Positions 23,101 to 33,330 of a DNA stretch of 64,000 nt are shown here, piece by piece. The position numbers and the translations under genes are program-made. Below the pieces are notes generated by a model. It was not told the origin of the DNA and made no database searches. It saw only the letters and a list, made by a program, of their open reading frames with translations. Source of the DNA: Tethya wilhelma (Eukaryota; Porifera; Demospongiae; Tethyida; Tethyidae). Every line of letters starts with the position of its first letter. The stretch's first letter is position 1. The DNA is taken from NCBI GenBank assembly GCA_964030475.1, contig CAXIPT010000002.1, forward strand, positions 7,793,070-7,857,069. The letters run 5' to 3'.

Positions 23101-24295
23101 TCCATGTATGAACTATGGAATATCCACAGCAAGCCTTACTGTGGTTATTGAACCATGTCCAATTGGTTTCCAAGACAATAGTTTACATGAACATTGTGAT
23201 TGTAGCACTAAGCTCTATCCTGAATACATATCAAACTGCTCCATTGATGAAGAAACTGTTCAGAGAAAAGACAATGCTTGGTTTTCTTATGTAAACACTA
23301 CAACTCACCAAGGCAGCTATGTACTGCACAAATACTGCCCTTTTGACTACTGTAAACCACAAAATGAAAACATCTCTGTTGACTTGAACGTTGAAAATGG
23401 AGACAATGAACTGTGTGCATTTAATCGTTCCAGAAAGCTCTGTGGATCTTGTAAAGATGGTCTCAGTCTCTCTCTTGGTAGTTCACTTTGCAGGCCATGT
23501 TCTAACAATTGGCTAGGACTACTAATTGTCTTTGCTCTAGCTGGTGTAATACTAGTTGCATTTATTCTTAAGTTGAACTTTACTGTAGCTGAAGGAACCT
23601 TAAATGGTCTCATCTTTTATGCCAACATCTTTGTAGAAAATCGTACTGTTTTCTTTCTTCATGATCAAACAAAGGTATTTACTGTTTTCATAGCATGGCT
23701 TAATCTAGACTTCGGATTTGAGACTTGCTTCTTTGATGGAATGGATAGCTATGCTAAAACTTGGCTGCAATTTGCTTTCCCTCTATATGTTATTTCTTTG
23801 GTTGTTGCAATTATTATCATTAGTGAAAAATCCACCAAGTTTGCAAGACTGGTTACAGCTGGAAAGAACCCAATAGGAACACTTGCTACTCTTATTTTAC
23901 TTTCTTACACGAAGCTCCTCCGTGCAATCATAGCTTCACTGTCAGTTACAACACTCCAGTACTCGGATGGTTCAAGTGAATTGGTCTGGCTGGTTGATGC
24001 TAACATCCCCTACCTCAGTCCAAAGCATATCCCTCTCTTCATTACAGCTCTTGTTATTGCTATAGTTAGTGCAGCATTCACTTTCATAATATTTGCTTGG
24101 CAATGGATCGTATATTGTGCTGATAAAATTAAACATTGTTTTAAAGAGTGGAGGCACTGTCATCAAAGAAATTGCTTTCTTTTTTACGATTTGGCCATTC
24201 CTATGTCTCATTACATTTTCAATGTTTTTTTCACTTGTTTGTTCTCATTTTTTTTTATAATCTACATCACATTTGAGTTTGTGTGTTTATGGTAG
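20183..24295 (+). CDS. beta-helix / multi-pass membrane protein, right copy, with repeat-derived C-terminus
   Basis: One uninterrupted frame (open from 19964). ATG 20183 is preferred because a signal peptide follows; from there the product is 1370 residues. The domains match the left copy: signal peptide 1-24, N-terminal Cys/N-glycan domain, about 15 GGA(V/I/L)Y beta-helix coils at 218-760, a Cys-rich segment with LCGSCKDGLSLSLGSS near 1090, and membrane spans near 1108-1130, 1197-1215, 1228-1253 and 1281-1307. At residue 1330 (base 24172) the family tail is replaced by about 40 residues translated from the right half of a group 2 palindrome (FYDLAIPMSHYIFNVFF), ending at TAG. Those residues are hydrophobic and could form one span. 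The last membrane segments of the family are therefore lost. Whether this copy is expressed is unknown. Confidence 0.8.
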   Translation: MEGTLFKVLLTIVAWYIVLISAETYYVTPSNTPCSEDVPCFTLPQYANKSSNYFASNTTLIFLPGNHSLDLELSFQYITVLSFEFNATSQSGTSITCYESARFRFESISIVSMRGLALFGCVNNKVTKVGVFTVEDCSFHGQGRNGTGLYLDEVSIANITRSCFSSNTGTEILEPLSNIKRGTQAGGAIICFNITLAITISDCIFRNNTVTGRVGDYAYGGAVYVYSTLNIIILNTTLNNNTVIGDNGHMHGAGGGALYITSSSNVTIVNSTLNNNALSENYSYSVNFIGDIEVNGAALSVSSSSNITIVNSFLNGNTLTGTSTSNGGAFSALDCSNVTIVNSTLNNNTVSGIYLKTGNGGALYARRSSHITVVNSTLIGNTINVPFQNPYAESIDSTAAGGAVYTSDTTSVTIIVHSTLSNNSVIGYGANGGAVYVNSNTTNIVNSIFNGNIATGKGDAVGAGGAIYVTSIGGSIDYISIHMISSTFTNNKVIGDGGAVFAYKGDNGTIKLDVFSSNSTFSDNSCTGSGSVFYFVEATFNSSEFLNIQNNIADTSTALYAIQSTLYFSGNTTVMNNFGSLFVYSSNVTFAGYTNIAMNNFNQTFNVLEEGGAITAFQSVIVFDGRMNLMTNKAIRGGAIAATRSKLYVYGDVTISNNTAVTSGGGIYAYQSELNFNNHINIGRNNATFKGGGIHAIRSTVRLTTGSKTNIVSNYAKEGGGMYLEGSTKIYILKTELELNCFMKTALHLDFNTADYGGAVYVYDKTSATCSASLSSDNPITTDECFIQGIDLYRSVLYHNEIKSLAVLNTYFTNNSARLAGDVLYGGLLDRCRASPFAEVFHKYDSLSPSTLSGISYLINITDLEAHDFNSTKTISSKPVRVCFCKNNQPDCSYDPQPEYVRKGETFTVSLVAVDHINNSIGYSVIHASVTKDGKLGEGHSRQRTHEDGSCTDLTYSIFSQYKSLELHLYAFGPCMNYGISTASLTVVIEPCPIGFQDNSLHEHCDCSTKLYPEYISNCSIDEETVQRKDNAWFSYVNTTTHQGSYVLHKYCPFDYCKPQNENISVDLNVENGDNELCAFNRSRKLCGSCKDGLSLSLGSSLCRPCSNNWLGLLIVFALAGVILVAFILKLNFTVAEGTLNGLIFYANIFVENRTVFFLHDQTKVFTVFIAWLNLDFGFETCFFDGMDSYAKTWLQFAFPLYVISLVVAIIIISEKSTKFARLVTAGKNPIGTLATLILLSYTKLLRAIIASLSVTTLQYSDGSSELVWLVDANIPYLSPKHIPLFITALVIAIVSAAFTFIIFAWQWIVYCADKIKHCFKEWRHCHQRNCFLFYDLAIPMSHYIFNVFFTCLFSFFFIIYITFEFVCLW

Positions 24296-24900
24296 TTACT
24301 TGTACACTATCAGCATGGATATTATACTGTAGCTTATGTTATAATCTATACTATCAGTATAAAGTCATGGTGAAGCATCTCAAGAGGCTGGAGCTGTATC
24401 TTACAAAATTTACTTGCTTTGCTCATCTTCTTATAATGACAACTATGTAACAAAGTAGTCTATTCACCTCCTATTATTGAAGACTGAAAGGTACCGGTAA
24501 CTGGTCACAGAGACTTCAGCAGAACCAGAACTGGAAAAGGGTCGTCAACTTGATTTCCAAGGTAGCTAATGAATTATTAATGAGTATAGAAATGAATGGC
24601 TGCCATATGGAGAATGCGCTTTTCGTCTTGTATCTAGCGACTCAGCTAGAGAGACGAATAACCGATACAAAAAGCACGTGAAGACAAAGAAACCAAGTTT
24701 ATTTGTTTAAGAATCAGCTTCTGAAAGCGAGTGGTCTTCGAGAAAAGTCGTTCCAAGATAGAAGAAGAAGAAGAAGAAGATGGAGAAAATTGGAGGTTTG
24801 GCATACTTTAGTTTGTTACTTTAGCGATGGTTTTAGGCTATGTTTTTAGGCTTAATAGAAAGAGAAAAGGCTAAATAGTAGCTTAAGATGCCTTTTAGTG
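24172..24900 (+). repeat. group 2 composite, half palindrome and truncated body
   Basis: It begins inside the right arm of the palindrome (TTGCTTTC, TACGATTTGGCCATTCCTAT), reaches the CACTTGT tip near 24238, passes through a spacer (TTACTTGTACACTATCAGCA) and the group 2 body with GCGCTTTTCG and an AAG tract (24765-24780), then stops at TTTTAGTGCC near 24900 without reaching a hairpin. Confidence 0.65.
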
Positions 24901-24956
24901 CCAATTCAACTCAACTGACTGCTGCATTAGCATTACCTCGTATCGTAAGAACTACA

Positions 24957-25384
24957 ACATAACTCCTTCTCGAAAGAAGTTGGTCAAAGCCACAGCAAGA
25001 AAGAGTAAGGTTAAAATTGCGAGTGAATGCATGGAGAATCCAGATATACGAAAGTATCTAATTCGACGCTTTGGCATCATTGTGAAGTCAGAGATAGCGA
25101 AATTGTGTGGTGTAAAATTCAGATCAATACTTTGTCAGTCAACGAAGTCACACTTGACTTGATTTAAATAGGATTACATAACAGAAGAGATTAGCAGTAA
25201 TGCACCAGCCTTGTATGAAATTTTCAAAATATCACTCAAACAAAGGTGCCACGTCCAAACAGAAAAAGTGTGATTGCTATGTGTATTGCCATGTTTCGCA
25301 AACTTTGTAATAAAAATATATCTCTTAATCACAAAATTGTTTCCATTATCCTCTTCAATGGTCATTGTTCAAAGAGGGTACAGG
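24957..25384 (+). pseudogene. remnant of an unidentified repeated gene family, plus strand
   Basis: The reading frame NITPSRKKLVKATARKSKVK, then ECMENPDIRKYLIRRFGIIV, stops at TGA 25160. Sequence just after reads YITEEISSNAPALYEIFKIS, and in another frame KVPRPNRKSVIAMCIAMFRK, then IVSIILFNGHCSKRV. The pieces follow each other as a protein would, with at least one stop and one frameshift. The motif IVSIILFNGHCSKRV is matched by IISLILYSEHSPKRV on the minus strand at 26506-26733. I recall similar multi-copy proteins in sponges and cnidarians but cannot name the family. Confidence 0.45.
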
Positions 25385-25467
25385 TGCCATACATTGTCAA
25401 TCGTGTATTGGATGTGAATACTATGTACTATGTATATGCCATACAGGACCCCACAAACTTGGTATTT

Positions 25468-26487
25468 GTAATCGTAAAAAGAACACAAACAAGATGGAAT
25501 GGCTGTTAGAGTGTGTGCAGAATTCTTCCTGTATGCTCAACAATCTCCTTATTGAGTCTCTCATTTTGCCCACAGGAAGAATTCCTTTCACACTCTAACA
25601 GCCATTCCATCTTGTTTGCGTTCTTTTTACGATTTAGCCATTCCTGTGTCTCATTACATTTCCAATGTTTTTTTTACTTGTTTGTTCTCATTTTTCCATA
25701 ATTCTACAAATTACATTTGGGTTGGTGTGTGTACCTAGCTACTGAGCTAGTAGTCTGGCAAGCCAGACTCACTGAGCCAGTGGCGGGCTGCTGAGCTGGT
25801 ACTTGAAGTCACAAGCATGAAGTTGTGTAACCTGCTTGATACTGAAGTGAAACACACATCTCAGTTATTTGGAAGCAGTAGCTGTATCATCAGATTTACT
25901 TGTTTTTCTATATGATAATCAAAGTCCTGATTCATCTTTTAAGAAGAGCAACCAGGTATCACAAAATAGTTCCAGGCAACTTCAGTGCATTTAATTCCAA
26001 ATAACGCACACTTTTGTGTGTGGAAAGGGTCGTCAATTCGAATTTTCTAGAAGCTAATGAATTATGTATGAGTGTAGAAATTAATGGCGGCCATATGGAG
26101 AAGGCGCTTTTCGCCTTGTATCTAGCTACTCAATGAGAGGCGCTAAAAACCGATGGCAAAAGCGACTGTCCCGGAAGAAACCAAGTTTGTTCGTTCAAAA
26201 ATCAGCTTCTGAAAGTGAATAGTCTCTGAGAAAAGTTGAGCCAAGATAGAAGAAGAATAAGAAGAAGATGGAGAAAATTGGAGGTTTGGCATGTTTGTGT
26301 TTGTTACTTTAGCGATGGTTTTAGGCCATGTTTTTGGGCTCATTAGAAAGAGAAAGAGCTAAATAGTAGTTTAAGAAGCCTTTTAGTGCTAAGCGCTCAG
26401 TTTTTGCAGAGTTATTCGCGTGAATATTTGTATTGCGCTAATGGGCCATCCGTGCCATTCCTGTGTACCCAGTACTACCGTACTGGG
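25468..26487 (+). repeat. hairpin/palindrome composite, group 2
   Basis: The left palindrome arm is shortened (starts at ATCGTAAAAAGAAC); the right arm ends in TACTTGT at 25681. Spacer and body follow: AATAACGCACAC near 25993, GGCGCTTTTCGCC, a GAAGAAGA tract, ATTCGCGTGAATATTTG. The hairpin 26468-26487 is perfect: CCCAGTAC-TACC-GTACTGGG. Confidence 0.7.
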
Positions 26488-26505
26488 AATACCACGCATT
26501 CAATT

Positions 26506-26733
26506 TTATTCTTTAAAAAAAATCCAACTCACCCTTTTAGGGCTGTGCTCACTATACAAAATCAGGGAAATAATTCTTTGGATGACAATTATTCTGCTAT
26601 TACGATGACGCAACATGATGCTAGCACATAGAGAAGCAATGTTCTCATCATTAATATGCTTTGATCTGGAAGCTTTGTTTTTACATTTGCACTCCACTAG
26701 AACACAAAAAAACACAGGGCTACATTTTGTCAA
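26506..26733 (-). pseudogene. second remnant of the same unidentified family, minus strand
   Basis: A 75-codon frame reads INDENIASLCASIMLRHRNS, then RIISLILYSEHSPKRV. It lines up with the C-terminal part of 24957-25384. No other exon of the family is visible nearby. It directly abuts the group 2 hairpin, so it may have been cut by that insertion. Confidence 0.4.
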
Positions 26734-26734
26734 T

Positions 26735-27239
26735 TCTTTACCAAGAGAAAAATTTAATGGATTCAGGCGTTACTTTTTTCTGAATATTGAAGGTGTCTTC
26801 TTGCTACACATCGATTTCATTTCTCTTCGTATAATCCAACCTGTTTCCAACCAACCAACCAACCTCTAGTAATTTCATTAAGGTTAGACCTCCCAACACT
26901 TCTACCAAATTTCTTGTTAGGTTGTGCACAGTTGAACTTGTTTTATGGGTAACAACGACCTGTCGGCAAAATAATTAGTTTTTGGATGATAATAATAATG
27001 CCAAAGTTTACAATAACCATGCAGCACAGTAACTCATGGCAATTAAAGCCTATTATATAGCACACACAAAAAAAGCAATAATCTCATATCATTACTGCCC
27101 TGAAATGAGTTTATGCAACACGTGTAGAGATGTGTTATGTAAACTCACTGTCATGGTACTAATTATTAGGCACCCAACCAGTGGCAACCACTCATAACTG
27201 TGATTGTTTATGTCTTTAATGGTACCTTGATTAATAGAG
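26735..27239. other. no recognisable gene
   Basis: AT-rich single-copy sequence. Short ORFs only. Confidence 0.5.
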
Positions 27240-27888
27240 GGAAAGGGAAAGTCAGGGTGAAGCATCGCAGGAGGCTGGAGCTGTATTTTACAAAATTTTC
27301 TTGCTTTGCTCATCTTACGGAGCAGCTTATTCACCTCCTAAATATGAAAGGTAACTGGTTACAGAGACTTTAGCACAACCAGAAATCTTCAGGTAAAACA
27401 GGCAGGGCAGTGAATATTTTGATTCCAAATAACGCACACTTGCCTAACTGGAAAAGGGTCGTCAACTTTATTTTAATGGTAGTTGATGAATTATTAATGA
27501 GTATGGAAATTAATAGCTGTCATATGGAGAAGGCGCTTTTCGTCTTGTATCTAGTCACTCAATGAGAGTCGTGAAAAACCCTGCCAGAAGGACCTGAAGA
27601 CAAAGAAACCACATATATTCGTTCACCAAACCTCTAATTTTATTCTTCTTCTAACTTGATACGACTTTTCGCAAAAAGCACTCAATTTCAGAATCTGATT
27701 CTTAAATTGTTACTTAAGCAATGGTTTTAGGCCATGTTTTTAGGCTCAATAGAACGGGAAAAGTAGCTTAATTAAGAAGCCTTTTTGTGCTAAGTGCTCA
27801 GTTTTTGCAGAGTTATCCGCATAAATATTTGTATTGCGCTAATGGGCCATTTGTGCCATTCCTATGTACCCAGTACTACCGTACTGGG
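27240..27888 (+). repeat. group 2 spacer, body and hairpin without palindrome
   Basis: It starts in the spacer (GTGAAGCATCGCAGGAGGCT), then AATAACGCACACTTG, GGCGCTTTTCG, and a perfect hairpin CCCAGTAC-TACC-GTACTGGG at 27869-27888. The palindrome end is absent. Confidence 0.6.
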
Positions 27889-27897
27889 AATAAGTAT

Positions 27898-28614
27898 TTA
27901 CAAAAAAACCATTAAAAATGTAATGGGACATAAGAATGGCCAAATTGTACACAAAGCAAACAAGATGGAATGGCGGTCTGAGTGTGTAATGAATTATTCC
28001 TGTGTGGGCTGCAATCATCAAGTACTCTTTCCCATGTAGAGTCCCTCAGGTCATCCATAGGAATAATTCTTTACACACTCAGACAACCATTCCATCTTGT
28101 TTATTATGATTTGGCCATTCCTATGTCCCATTACATTTTCAATGTTTTTTTTGTACTTGGTTGTTCTCATTTTTCATAATTCTACTAATCACATTTGAGT
28201 TTGTGTGTATAACTTGTACACTTTCAGTATGGATATTATAGCTTATATTATTATCTATGCTATCAGTAAAGTGAAGCATTACAGGACTGTATCTAACAAA
28301 ACTTACTTGCTTTGCTCATCTTCTTATACTGACAACTAGAAGTCTACATCACCTCCTAAATATTGAAGACTGAAAGGTACCTGGTCAGGCAGCCTTAGGA
28401 TTCCGAATAATGCATACTTGTCTGCCTGGAGAAGGGTCGTTATCTTGCTTTTTCCAAAGTAGCTAATGAAATATTGATGAGTATAGAAATGAATGGCTGC
28501 CATACGGAGAAGCCACTTTTCATCTTGTATCTAGCCGCTTTATGAAAAACCAATGCCAAAAGGACCTGAAGACAAAGAAACCACAAATATTCGTTCAAGA
28601 ATCAGCTTTTGAAA
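27898..28614 (+). repeat. group 2 composite truncated at an N
   Basis: The palindrome 27898-28160 has inverted arms with CATAAGAATGGCC on the left and GGCCATTCCTATG on the right. Spacer and body follow and stop at the N at 28615, so the hairpin end is missing by assembly. Confidence 0.6.
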
Positions 28615-28662
28615 NCTGCTATAGTGTCTATACTACAATCCGAGCTCACTCACCGTTTTTGA

Positions 28663-29215
28663 AAATGCACTGACCCAGGAGATCCTTGCCATGAACCTCT
28701 CTATATTGTTTCTATTGTATTGGATCCACGATACAGACATGCAATCCCAGCTACTCAAGTAGAGGCTGGAAAACAAGAGCTTTTGAGAATGCTGCAAGCT
28801 AGCAATAGTGATTCTGGTAGTTCAAACCAGTCATCCCCTGCTCATTTTCAAGCTGATGAGGATGAACCTCCTGTCAAATGCAAACGATTTAGTTACCTAG
28901 CCAAAGTTTTGGAAGCTAATGTTCGACGAAGTAAAGAAAAGGCTGCAAAGCAACAAGTCGGTAACAAAGAATTGGATCGATATCTCGACACAGTGCATCT
29001 TCTTGATGATGACGATGAGCCTTTGACTTTTTGGATGAAACATAAAGATGCTTATCCACTACTTTCTTCCCTAGCAGTAGATGTTATGTGCACATCAGGA
29101 TCATTATTTTCTACGGCTGGTGAAGCCACCATTGGAAAAAGAAACAGATTGACTCATTTAAATCTCGAATATGAAGTATTCATAAGGAAAAACAAGAAAT
29201 ATATGTATATGTGAA
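28663..29215 (+). pseudogene. hAT transposase C-terminus
   Basis: The open frame begins after a TGA at 28660. IVSIVLDPRYRH matches the hAT 'LDPRYK' region. Residues downstream (FWMKHKDAYPLLSSLAVDVM, SLFSTAGEATIGKRNRLTHL, EVFIRKNKKY) are the hAT dimerisation domain, which holds hAT transposases together at the protein's C-terminus. The frame ends naturally at TGA 29213. The N-terminal DNA-binding and most catalytic parts are absent: the contig begins at the N at 28615, about 50 bases upstream. It may be a real 3' exon or a relic. Confidence 0.7.
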
Positions 29216-30034
29216 CTGAGTATTGTCTGTAGAACTCACATCTTTGTGATGTTTTTATGCTAAAAGCTTTTGCTATATGTGGACCAGATTTACTTACAAA
29301 TAATAAAAGTTGACCAAAGTCAGTGAATATAATCTACACATGTATATACTAAAATTAGTGAACCTGTGATATAACTATAACTACATAACTAAAAACTAAA
29401 CTAAATCACAATCATTGACATAAAAGTTAACTGAACTAAATCTAAAAGCTATCTAAACTGCAGATATAATCATATACTAAAGTTAGATTTACTTTGGGTA
29501 AAACTCACTAAAACTAAAACTAATTCTACAGTAGGATTAACTAAAACTTTAACTAAAATACAAATAAATTGACTAAAACAACATTACATTGAATCAATGT
29601 AAATGGGAAAGCAAACCAATATTATGTAAACATAATGCCCCACAAACCATACTTATAGTAGACCATTGTTATGTGGAGTTATTCTGCTGAATTATTATGA
29701 TAGGTTTGTAGTAATAGGAAGTGACCCTATGCAAGCTTAAGTACCGTGGTCAACCACAGTTCTACTGATGTTTTTATAGCAGGCCTATAGGATGTCAATC
29801 AAATGATGTAATATAGATAGAATCCTAAGTTAATCTTGCATAAGATACACATGTGGCTTAACGAAGAATGTAAGACCTACCAATGGCATATTGTATAGGA
29901 ACCAAGTTAGTACATATTTTTTCATGCTGCATGTGGTATATACAATTGCAAGAATTGTTCATGCATAGGAATGAGCATGCAATACTGCTAAAAGCAATGA
30001 AACAAGGAATGTCTCATTTTAACACATAGTTATT
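29216..30034. other. no gene; CTAAA-rich low-complexity stretch
   Basis: 29335-29580 is rich in ACTAAAACTAA-type units. 29990-30034 contains a degenerate group 1 palindrome piece (GGAATGAGCATGCAATACTG). No reading frame of note. Confidence 0.5.
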
Positions 30035-30319
30035 ACAAGTAAAAAAAAACCCAGTGGAGATGTAATGGGACATATATAGGAATGGCCAAATCATAAGAAA
30101 GCAAACAAGATGGAATGGCTGTCTGAGTGTGTGCAGAATTCTTCCTGTGTGGGCTGCATGTAGCACTCTTCTCCCATGTTGAGTCCCTCATGCTGCTTAT
30201 ACGTAGGAATAATTCTTTACACGCTCAGACAGCCATTCCATCTTGTTTGCTTTCTTTTTTACGATTTGGCCATTCCTATTACATTCTTCCATTACATTTC
30301 CAATGGTTTTTTTACTTGT
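30035..30319. repeat. group 2 palindrome
   Basis: Ends ACAAGTAAAAAA and ACTTGT; TAGGAATGGCC about 40 nt in from the left and its complement on the right; arms include AACAAGATGGAATGGCTGTC. The spacer continues to about 30410 but no body follows. Confidence 0.7.
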
Positions 30320-30410
30320 TTATATTCATTTTTTCATATTTCTACTAATCACATTTGAATTTGTGTGTAAATAGTAGTTACTTGTATACTATCAGCATGG
30401 ATATTATACC

Positions 30411-30580
30411 TTAAAGTATAAAAAACATTAGAAATGTAATGCAAAAATACGAATGGCCAAATTATAAAAAAGTGAGCAAACAAGATAGGAATGGTTGTCA
30501 GATTGAGCAAGTTCATTTCACTGTGTCACATATGTTCATATCCATACTAAGCTCAATGACATTGTAGACACAGGAATAAT
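30411..30580 (+). repeat. half of a group 2 variant palindrome
   Basis: AAACATTAGAAATGTAATGC through GAGCAAACAAGATAGGAATG matches the left arm and centre of 39579-39850. The right arm is missing. Confidence 0.55.
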
Positions 30581-30754
30581 GGATTAAAATGATTGTTAAT
30601 CATCTGATAGACTTGTCTTGTGTGTACTAATGTCTGTATCGGTAGGAAGCTAATTAACTTCAAAGATTAGAGATAATTAACCTCCTTTAATGGAAATCTC
30701 ACCTAACTGTAAACTGCTTTGCAGTGGTAGGAGGAGCATAAAATTTAATATGCT

Positions 30755-33326
30755 TTAAGGGTGGTTGGTCATAGCAACATGCAAAGAGCGCAGGCAGGAA
30801 GAATTGCATCATAATTTTGTAGTTTAACATCACCACAAACCTCAACCGGAAGTATAGAATAATTGCGCATGAAGATTAGGTGTGGAATCTTCACTAGACA
30901 GCTGGCTACTTTTTTGTTGCTTTTTTTACAACACAATAAGCCCTCATCAAAGGGAAAGAGGTCTTCAAAAGAGGCTGACACCAGGTGGCAAGTATTCAAG
31001 ATGTCTGGAAGCAACAGAAAAAGTTTAACAGTACTACTATACACATCAATAACCAGTAATTGGGTAAGTATCAAAATTGAATGGCTTGTATTCCAGAAGT
31101 ATCTAGAGCTAGCGTAAATATTATATCAATGCCAGAACATAAAGTGTCTATGAACTGGCTGGCTTTCAGGTGGACCATCAAGACGACTCCGATACAGCAA
31201 CAGAGCCGGACAGTATAGTATATGAGCTGGTTTCCTAAGACAGAAGAGATGGATGCTAAATCCAACTTGAAACTCAATGACGAGGAACTGCGCTGTTAAA
31301 GAGACAAAGTATGGTCCAAAAGACTCCGAACAAGGGTGAATTTCTGCTAATATAGATTGTGGTGTACCACAAGGTAACAAGTATGATGTTAAAACTCCTA
31401 GTATAAAAAATCCGTAAAAAACAGAAAAGAAAAAAAAAAACAACAGACCTGTGATCAACAAAAAAGCAAACAGTTGCTTACAAGATTGAGTGTACTCAGG
31501 TCAGTTAAGGCATGTACAAGTTATTTTGGCAATACAAAAATTTACTTAAGGATATCTTTGTAATGGTTTACTTCTAAGCTTTGAAACTTAGTAAAAATGT
31601 TTTCCACTGGAGTGTCTTCCCCTACACCAAGTTTTAGCATCACGTGATCAAGGGGGGCGGGGCTAGTCCAAATAAATGCACTTTTAAAAATGCGCAACTG
31701 TAGCTAATTAGCCACGCCCACCAAATTTTGACACAAAATTTTTTTGCTTGGTATCTTTCCTATTCTGCCTGGAACAACCTGGATTGAGGTTTAGTTTCGG
31801 AGAAATGCTTCAAAAACCTCAAATTCTAATAAATGCACACCTACTTAAATATGCAAAACTAGAATATCTCTACAGCTCATTACCCCACCCCTGAGTTCCA
31901 CCCACCAATACATTGCCCACCATTAGGTTATGTCACAAAAAAATTTTGGTGGGCGTGGCTAATTAGCTACAGTTGCGCATTTTTAAAAGTTCATTTATTT
32001 GGACCAGCCCCGCCCCCCTTTATCACGTGATGCTCAAACTTTGTGTGTCTGAAGAAACTGCAGTGGTAAATATTTGTACAAAGTTTAAATGCTTAAAATT
32101 AAACCAATACAAAGATATTCTTAACCAAACTTTTGCAATGCCAAAATGGCTGATACATGCCTTAACAAACCTGAGTATCTGTAGAATCTCTGCTCCATAT
32201 GAAAAGTGCTCTGCTACTTCAAGGTGTACACATGCCATACTGAAAGAAGAAGAATGATACAAGAAGTGAGACATGCAAACATGCACAAGTCGAGAGTACG
32301 TACTATCCTCTATAGCCTGGTAATTTTTGTTGTTTTTGTTGTACACAAGTGTATATGTTGTTTTCTAAAATAAATCTCACTTCAAACGTAGCACACACAC
32401 AGAGTAGATGCATGCAGAAGCACATTTCATGGTAATAGTAGACACATGGAGCTATAGACCATACACTACATTAGCAATCAGTTCCTCATGATGCAGTACT
32501 ACCTTCCTTTCAGAACAGAACTTGAGCAGCGGTATGGAAGCATCACCAGCATGACTGAAGCTAAGACAGAGGCTTGGATCTTGAGAAACCAACGACAAAG
32601 CAGTATGGATCATTTCATCTCGGTGCTCTTCAATTAGAGAGAAAACAGTCAGTCACATTGAGGTGAAGTTAGCAGCTTTGAGTAGACCAGTCTGACCTCC
32701 AGTAATACCTCAACCCTTTCTCTGTTTGTCACCAACCATATTTCACCTCAGCTGGCCATTCTGTAGCAGCTACCACGATCACAAAAGATTTCACTCTGCT
32801 CTGCCACGTGTACAAATTATTATCTACTCGCGTTCAATACTAAATAAACCGCATTGGCAGACAATCAACTTCAAAGGGGCAGCTTCTTTGATGTACCCCT
32901 TCTTCTAAAATTTCTTTTTGTGATCACCGCGAGAGTGCCAACTGCCTGACGTCAGCTCAATCTTTAGAAGTACATATTCTTTTTTCATTTTATTCGTCCC
33001 TGGTTGGTTAGATCAGTGGGTGTGTCAAAAAAATCGAACAAAGACAGTGGAAGCAGCCAAGAAATGGCGAAAAACGATACGTAGCAGCTAAAAGTATACC
33101 TGTTCTTCGATCATTCTAGTTTAATTGTGTTGAAATATAGATGCAATAGGCAAAAAAACTGGAAGTCGGTGAAAAAGCTGCTATTCAGAAAAAAAGCGTG
33201 TTCAGTATAGCTAGATATCCATTAGCGCTACCTGTTTGTGTAAAAATCTGGACAGAAAAGTTTATATTTTGTGTCTTTTGCAAGTTGGTAGCAGCGTGGT
33301 GTGTAGGCATGACCGACCACCCTTAA
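30755..33326. mobile_element. 2.6 kb TTAA-flanked TIR element
   Basis: Left end TTAAGGGTGGTTGGTCAT at 30755, right end ATGACCGACCACCCTTAA ending at 33326; one mismatch in 18. If TTAA is the duplicated target, the element proper is 30759-33322. It has no transposase I can read, so it is non-autonomous or badly decayed. It contains the large palindrome at 31494-32178. Class is consistent with piggyBac- or Kolobok-type TTAA elements. Confidence 0.65.
31494..32178. repeat. 685-bp imperfect palindrome with strong core 31632-32041
   Basis: The core arms are nearly perfect for about 100 bp: CATCACGTGAT, GGGGGGCGGGGCT, AATGCGCAACTGTAGCTAAT, TTAGCCACGCCCACCAAA and their complements. The outer arms are weaker (ACTCAGGT, GTTAAGGCATGTA and TACATGCCTTAAC, CCTGAGT). 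It looks like one palindromic element inserted inside another. Confidence 0.75.
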
Positions 33327-33330
33327 TTAT

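Larger units (their letters stand above)
16517..24161 (-). repeat. large inverted repeat, right arm
   Basis: Reverse complement of 121-7525. The inner part (18594-24161) matches without indel. The outer part (16517-18332) has drifted and carries a 261-bp TTAA-flanked insertion at 18333. Similarity ends at 24171, where half of a group 2 palindrome begins. Confidence 0.9.

Noticed and set aside
24765..24783. CRISPR-like or satellite array from repeated AAG units
   Set aside because: Simple AAG microsatellite inside each group 2 body; no spacers and the genome is eukaryotic.
25246..25509. 87-codon ORF as an independent gene
   Set aside because: Its first half is the frameshifted continuation of the remnant 24957-25384; the second half reads into a group 2 palindrome.
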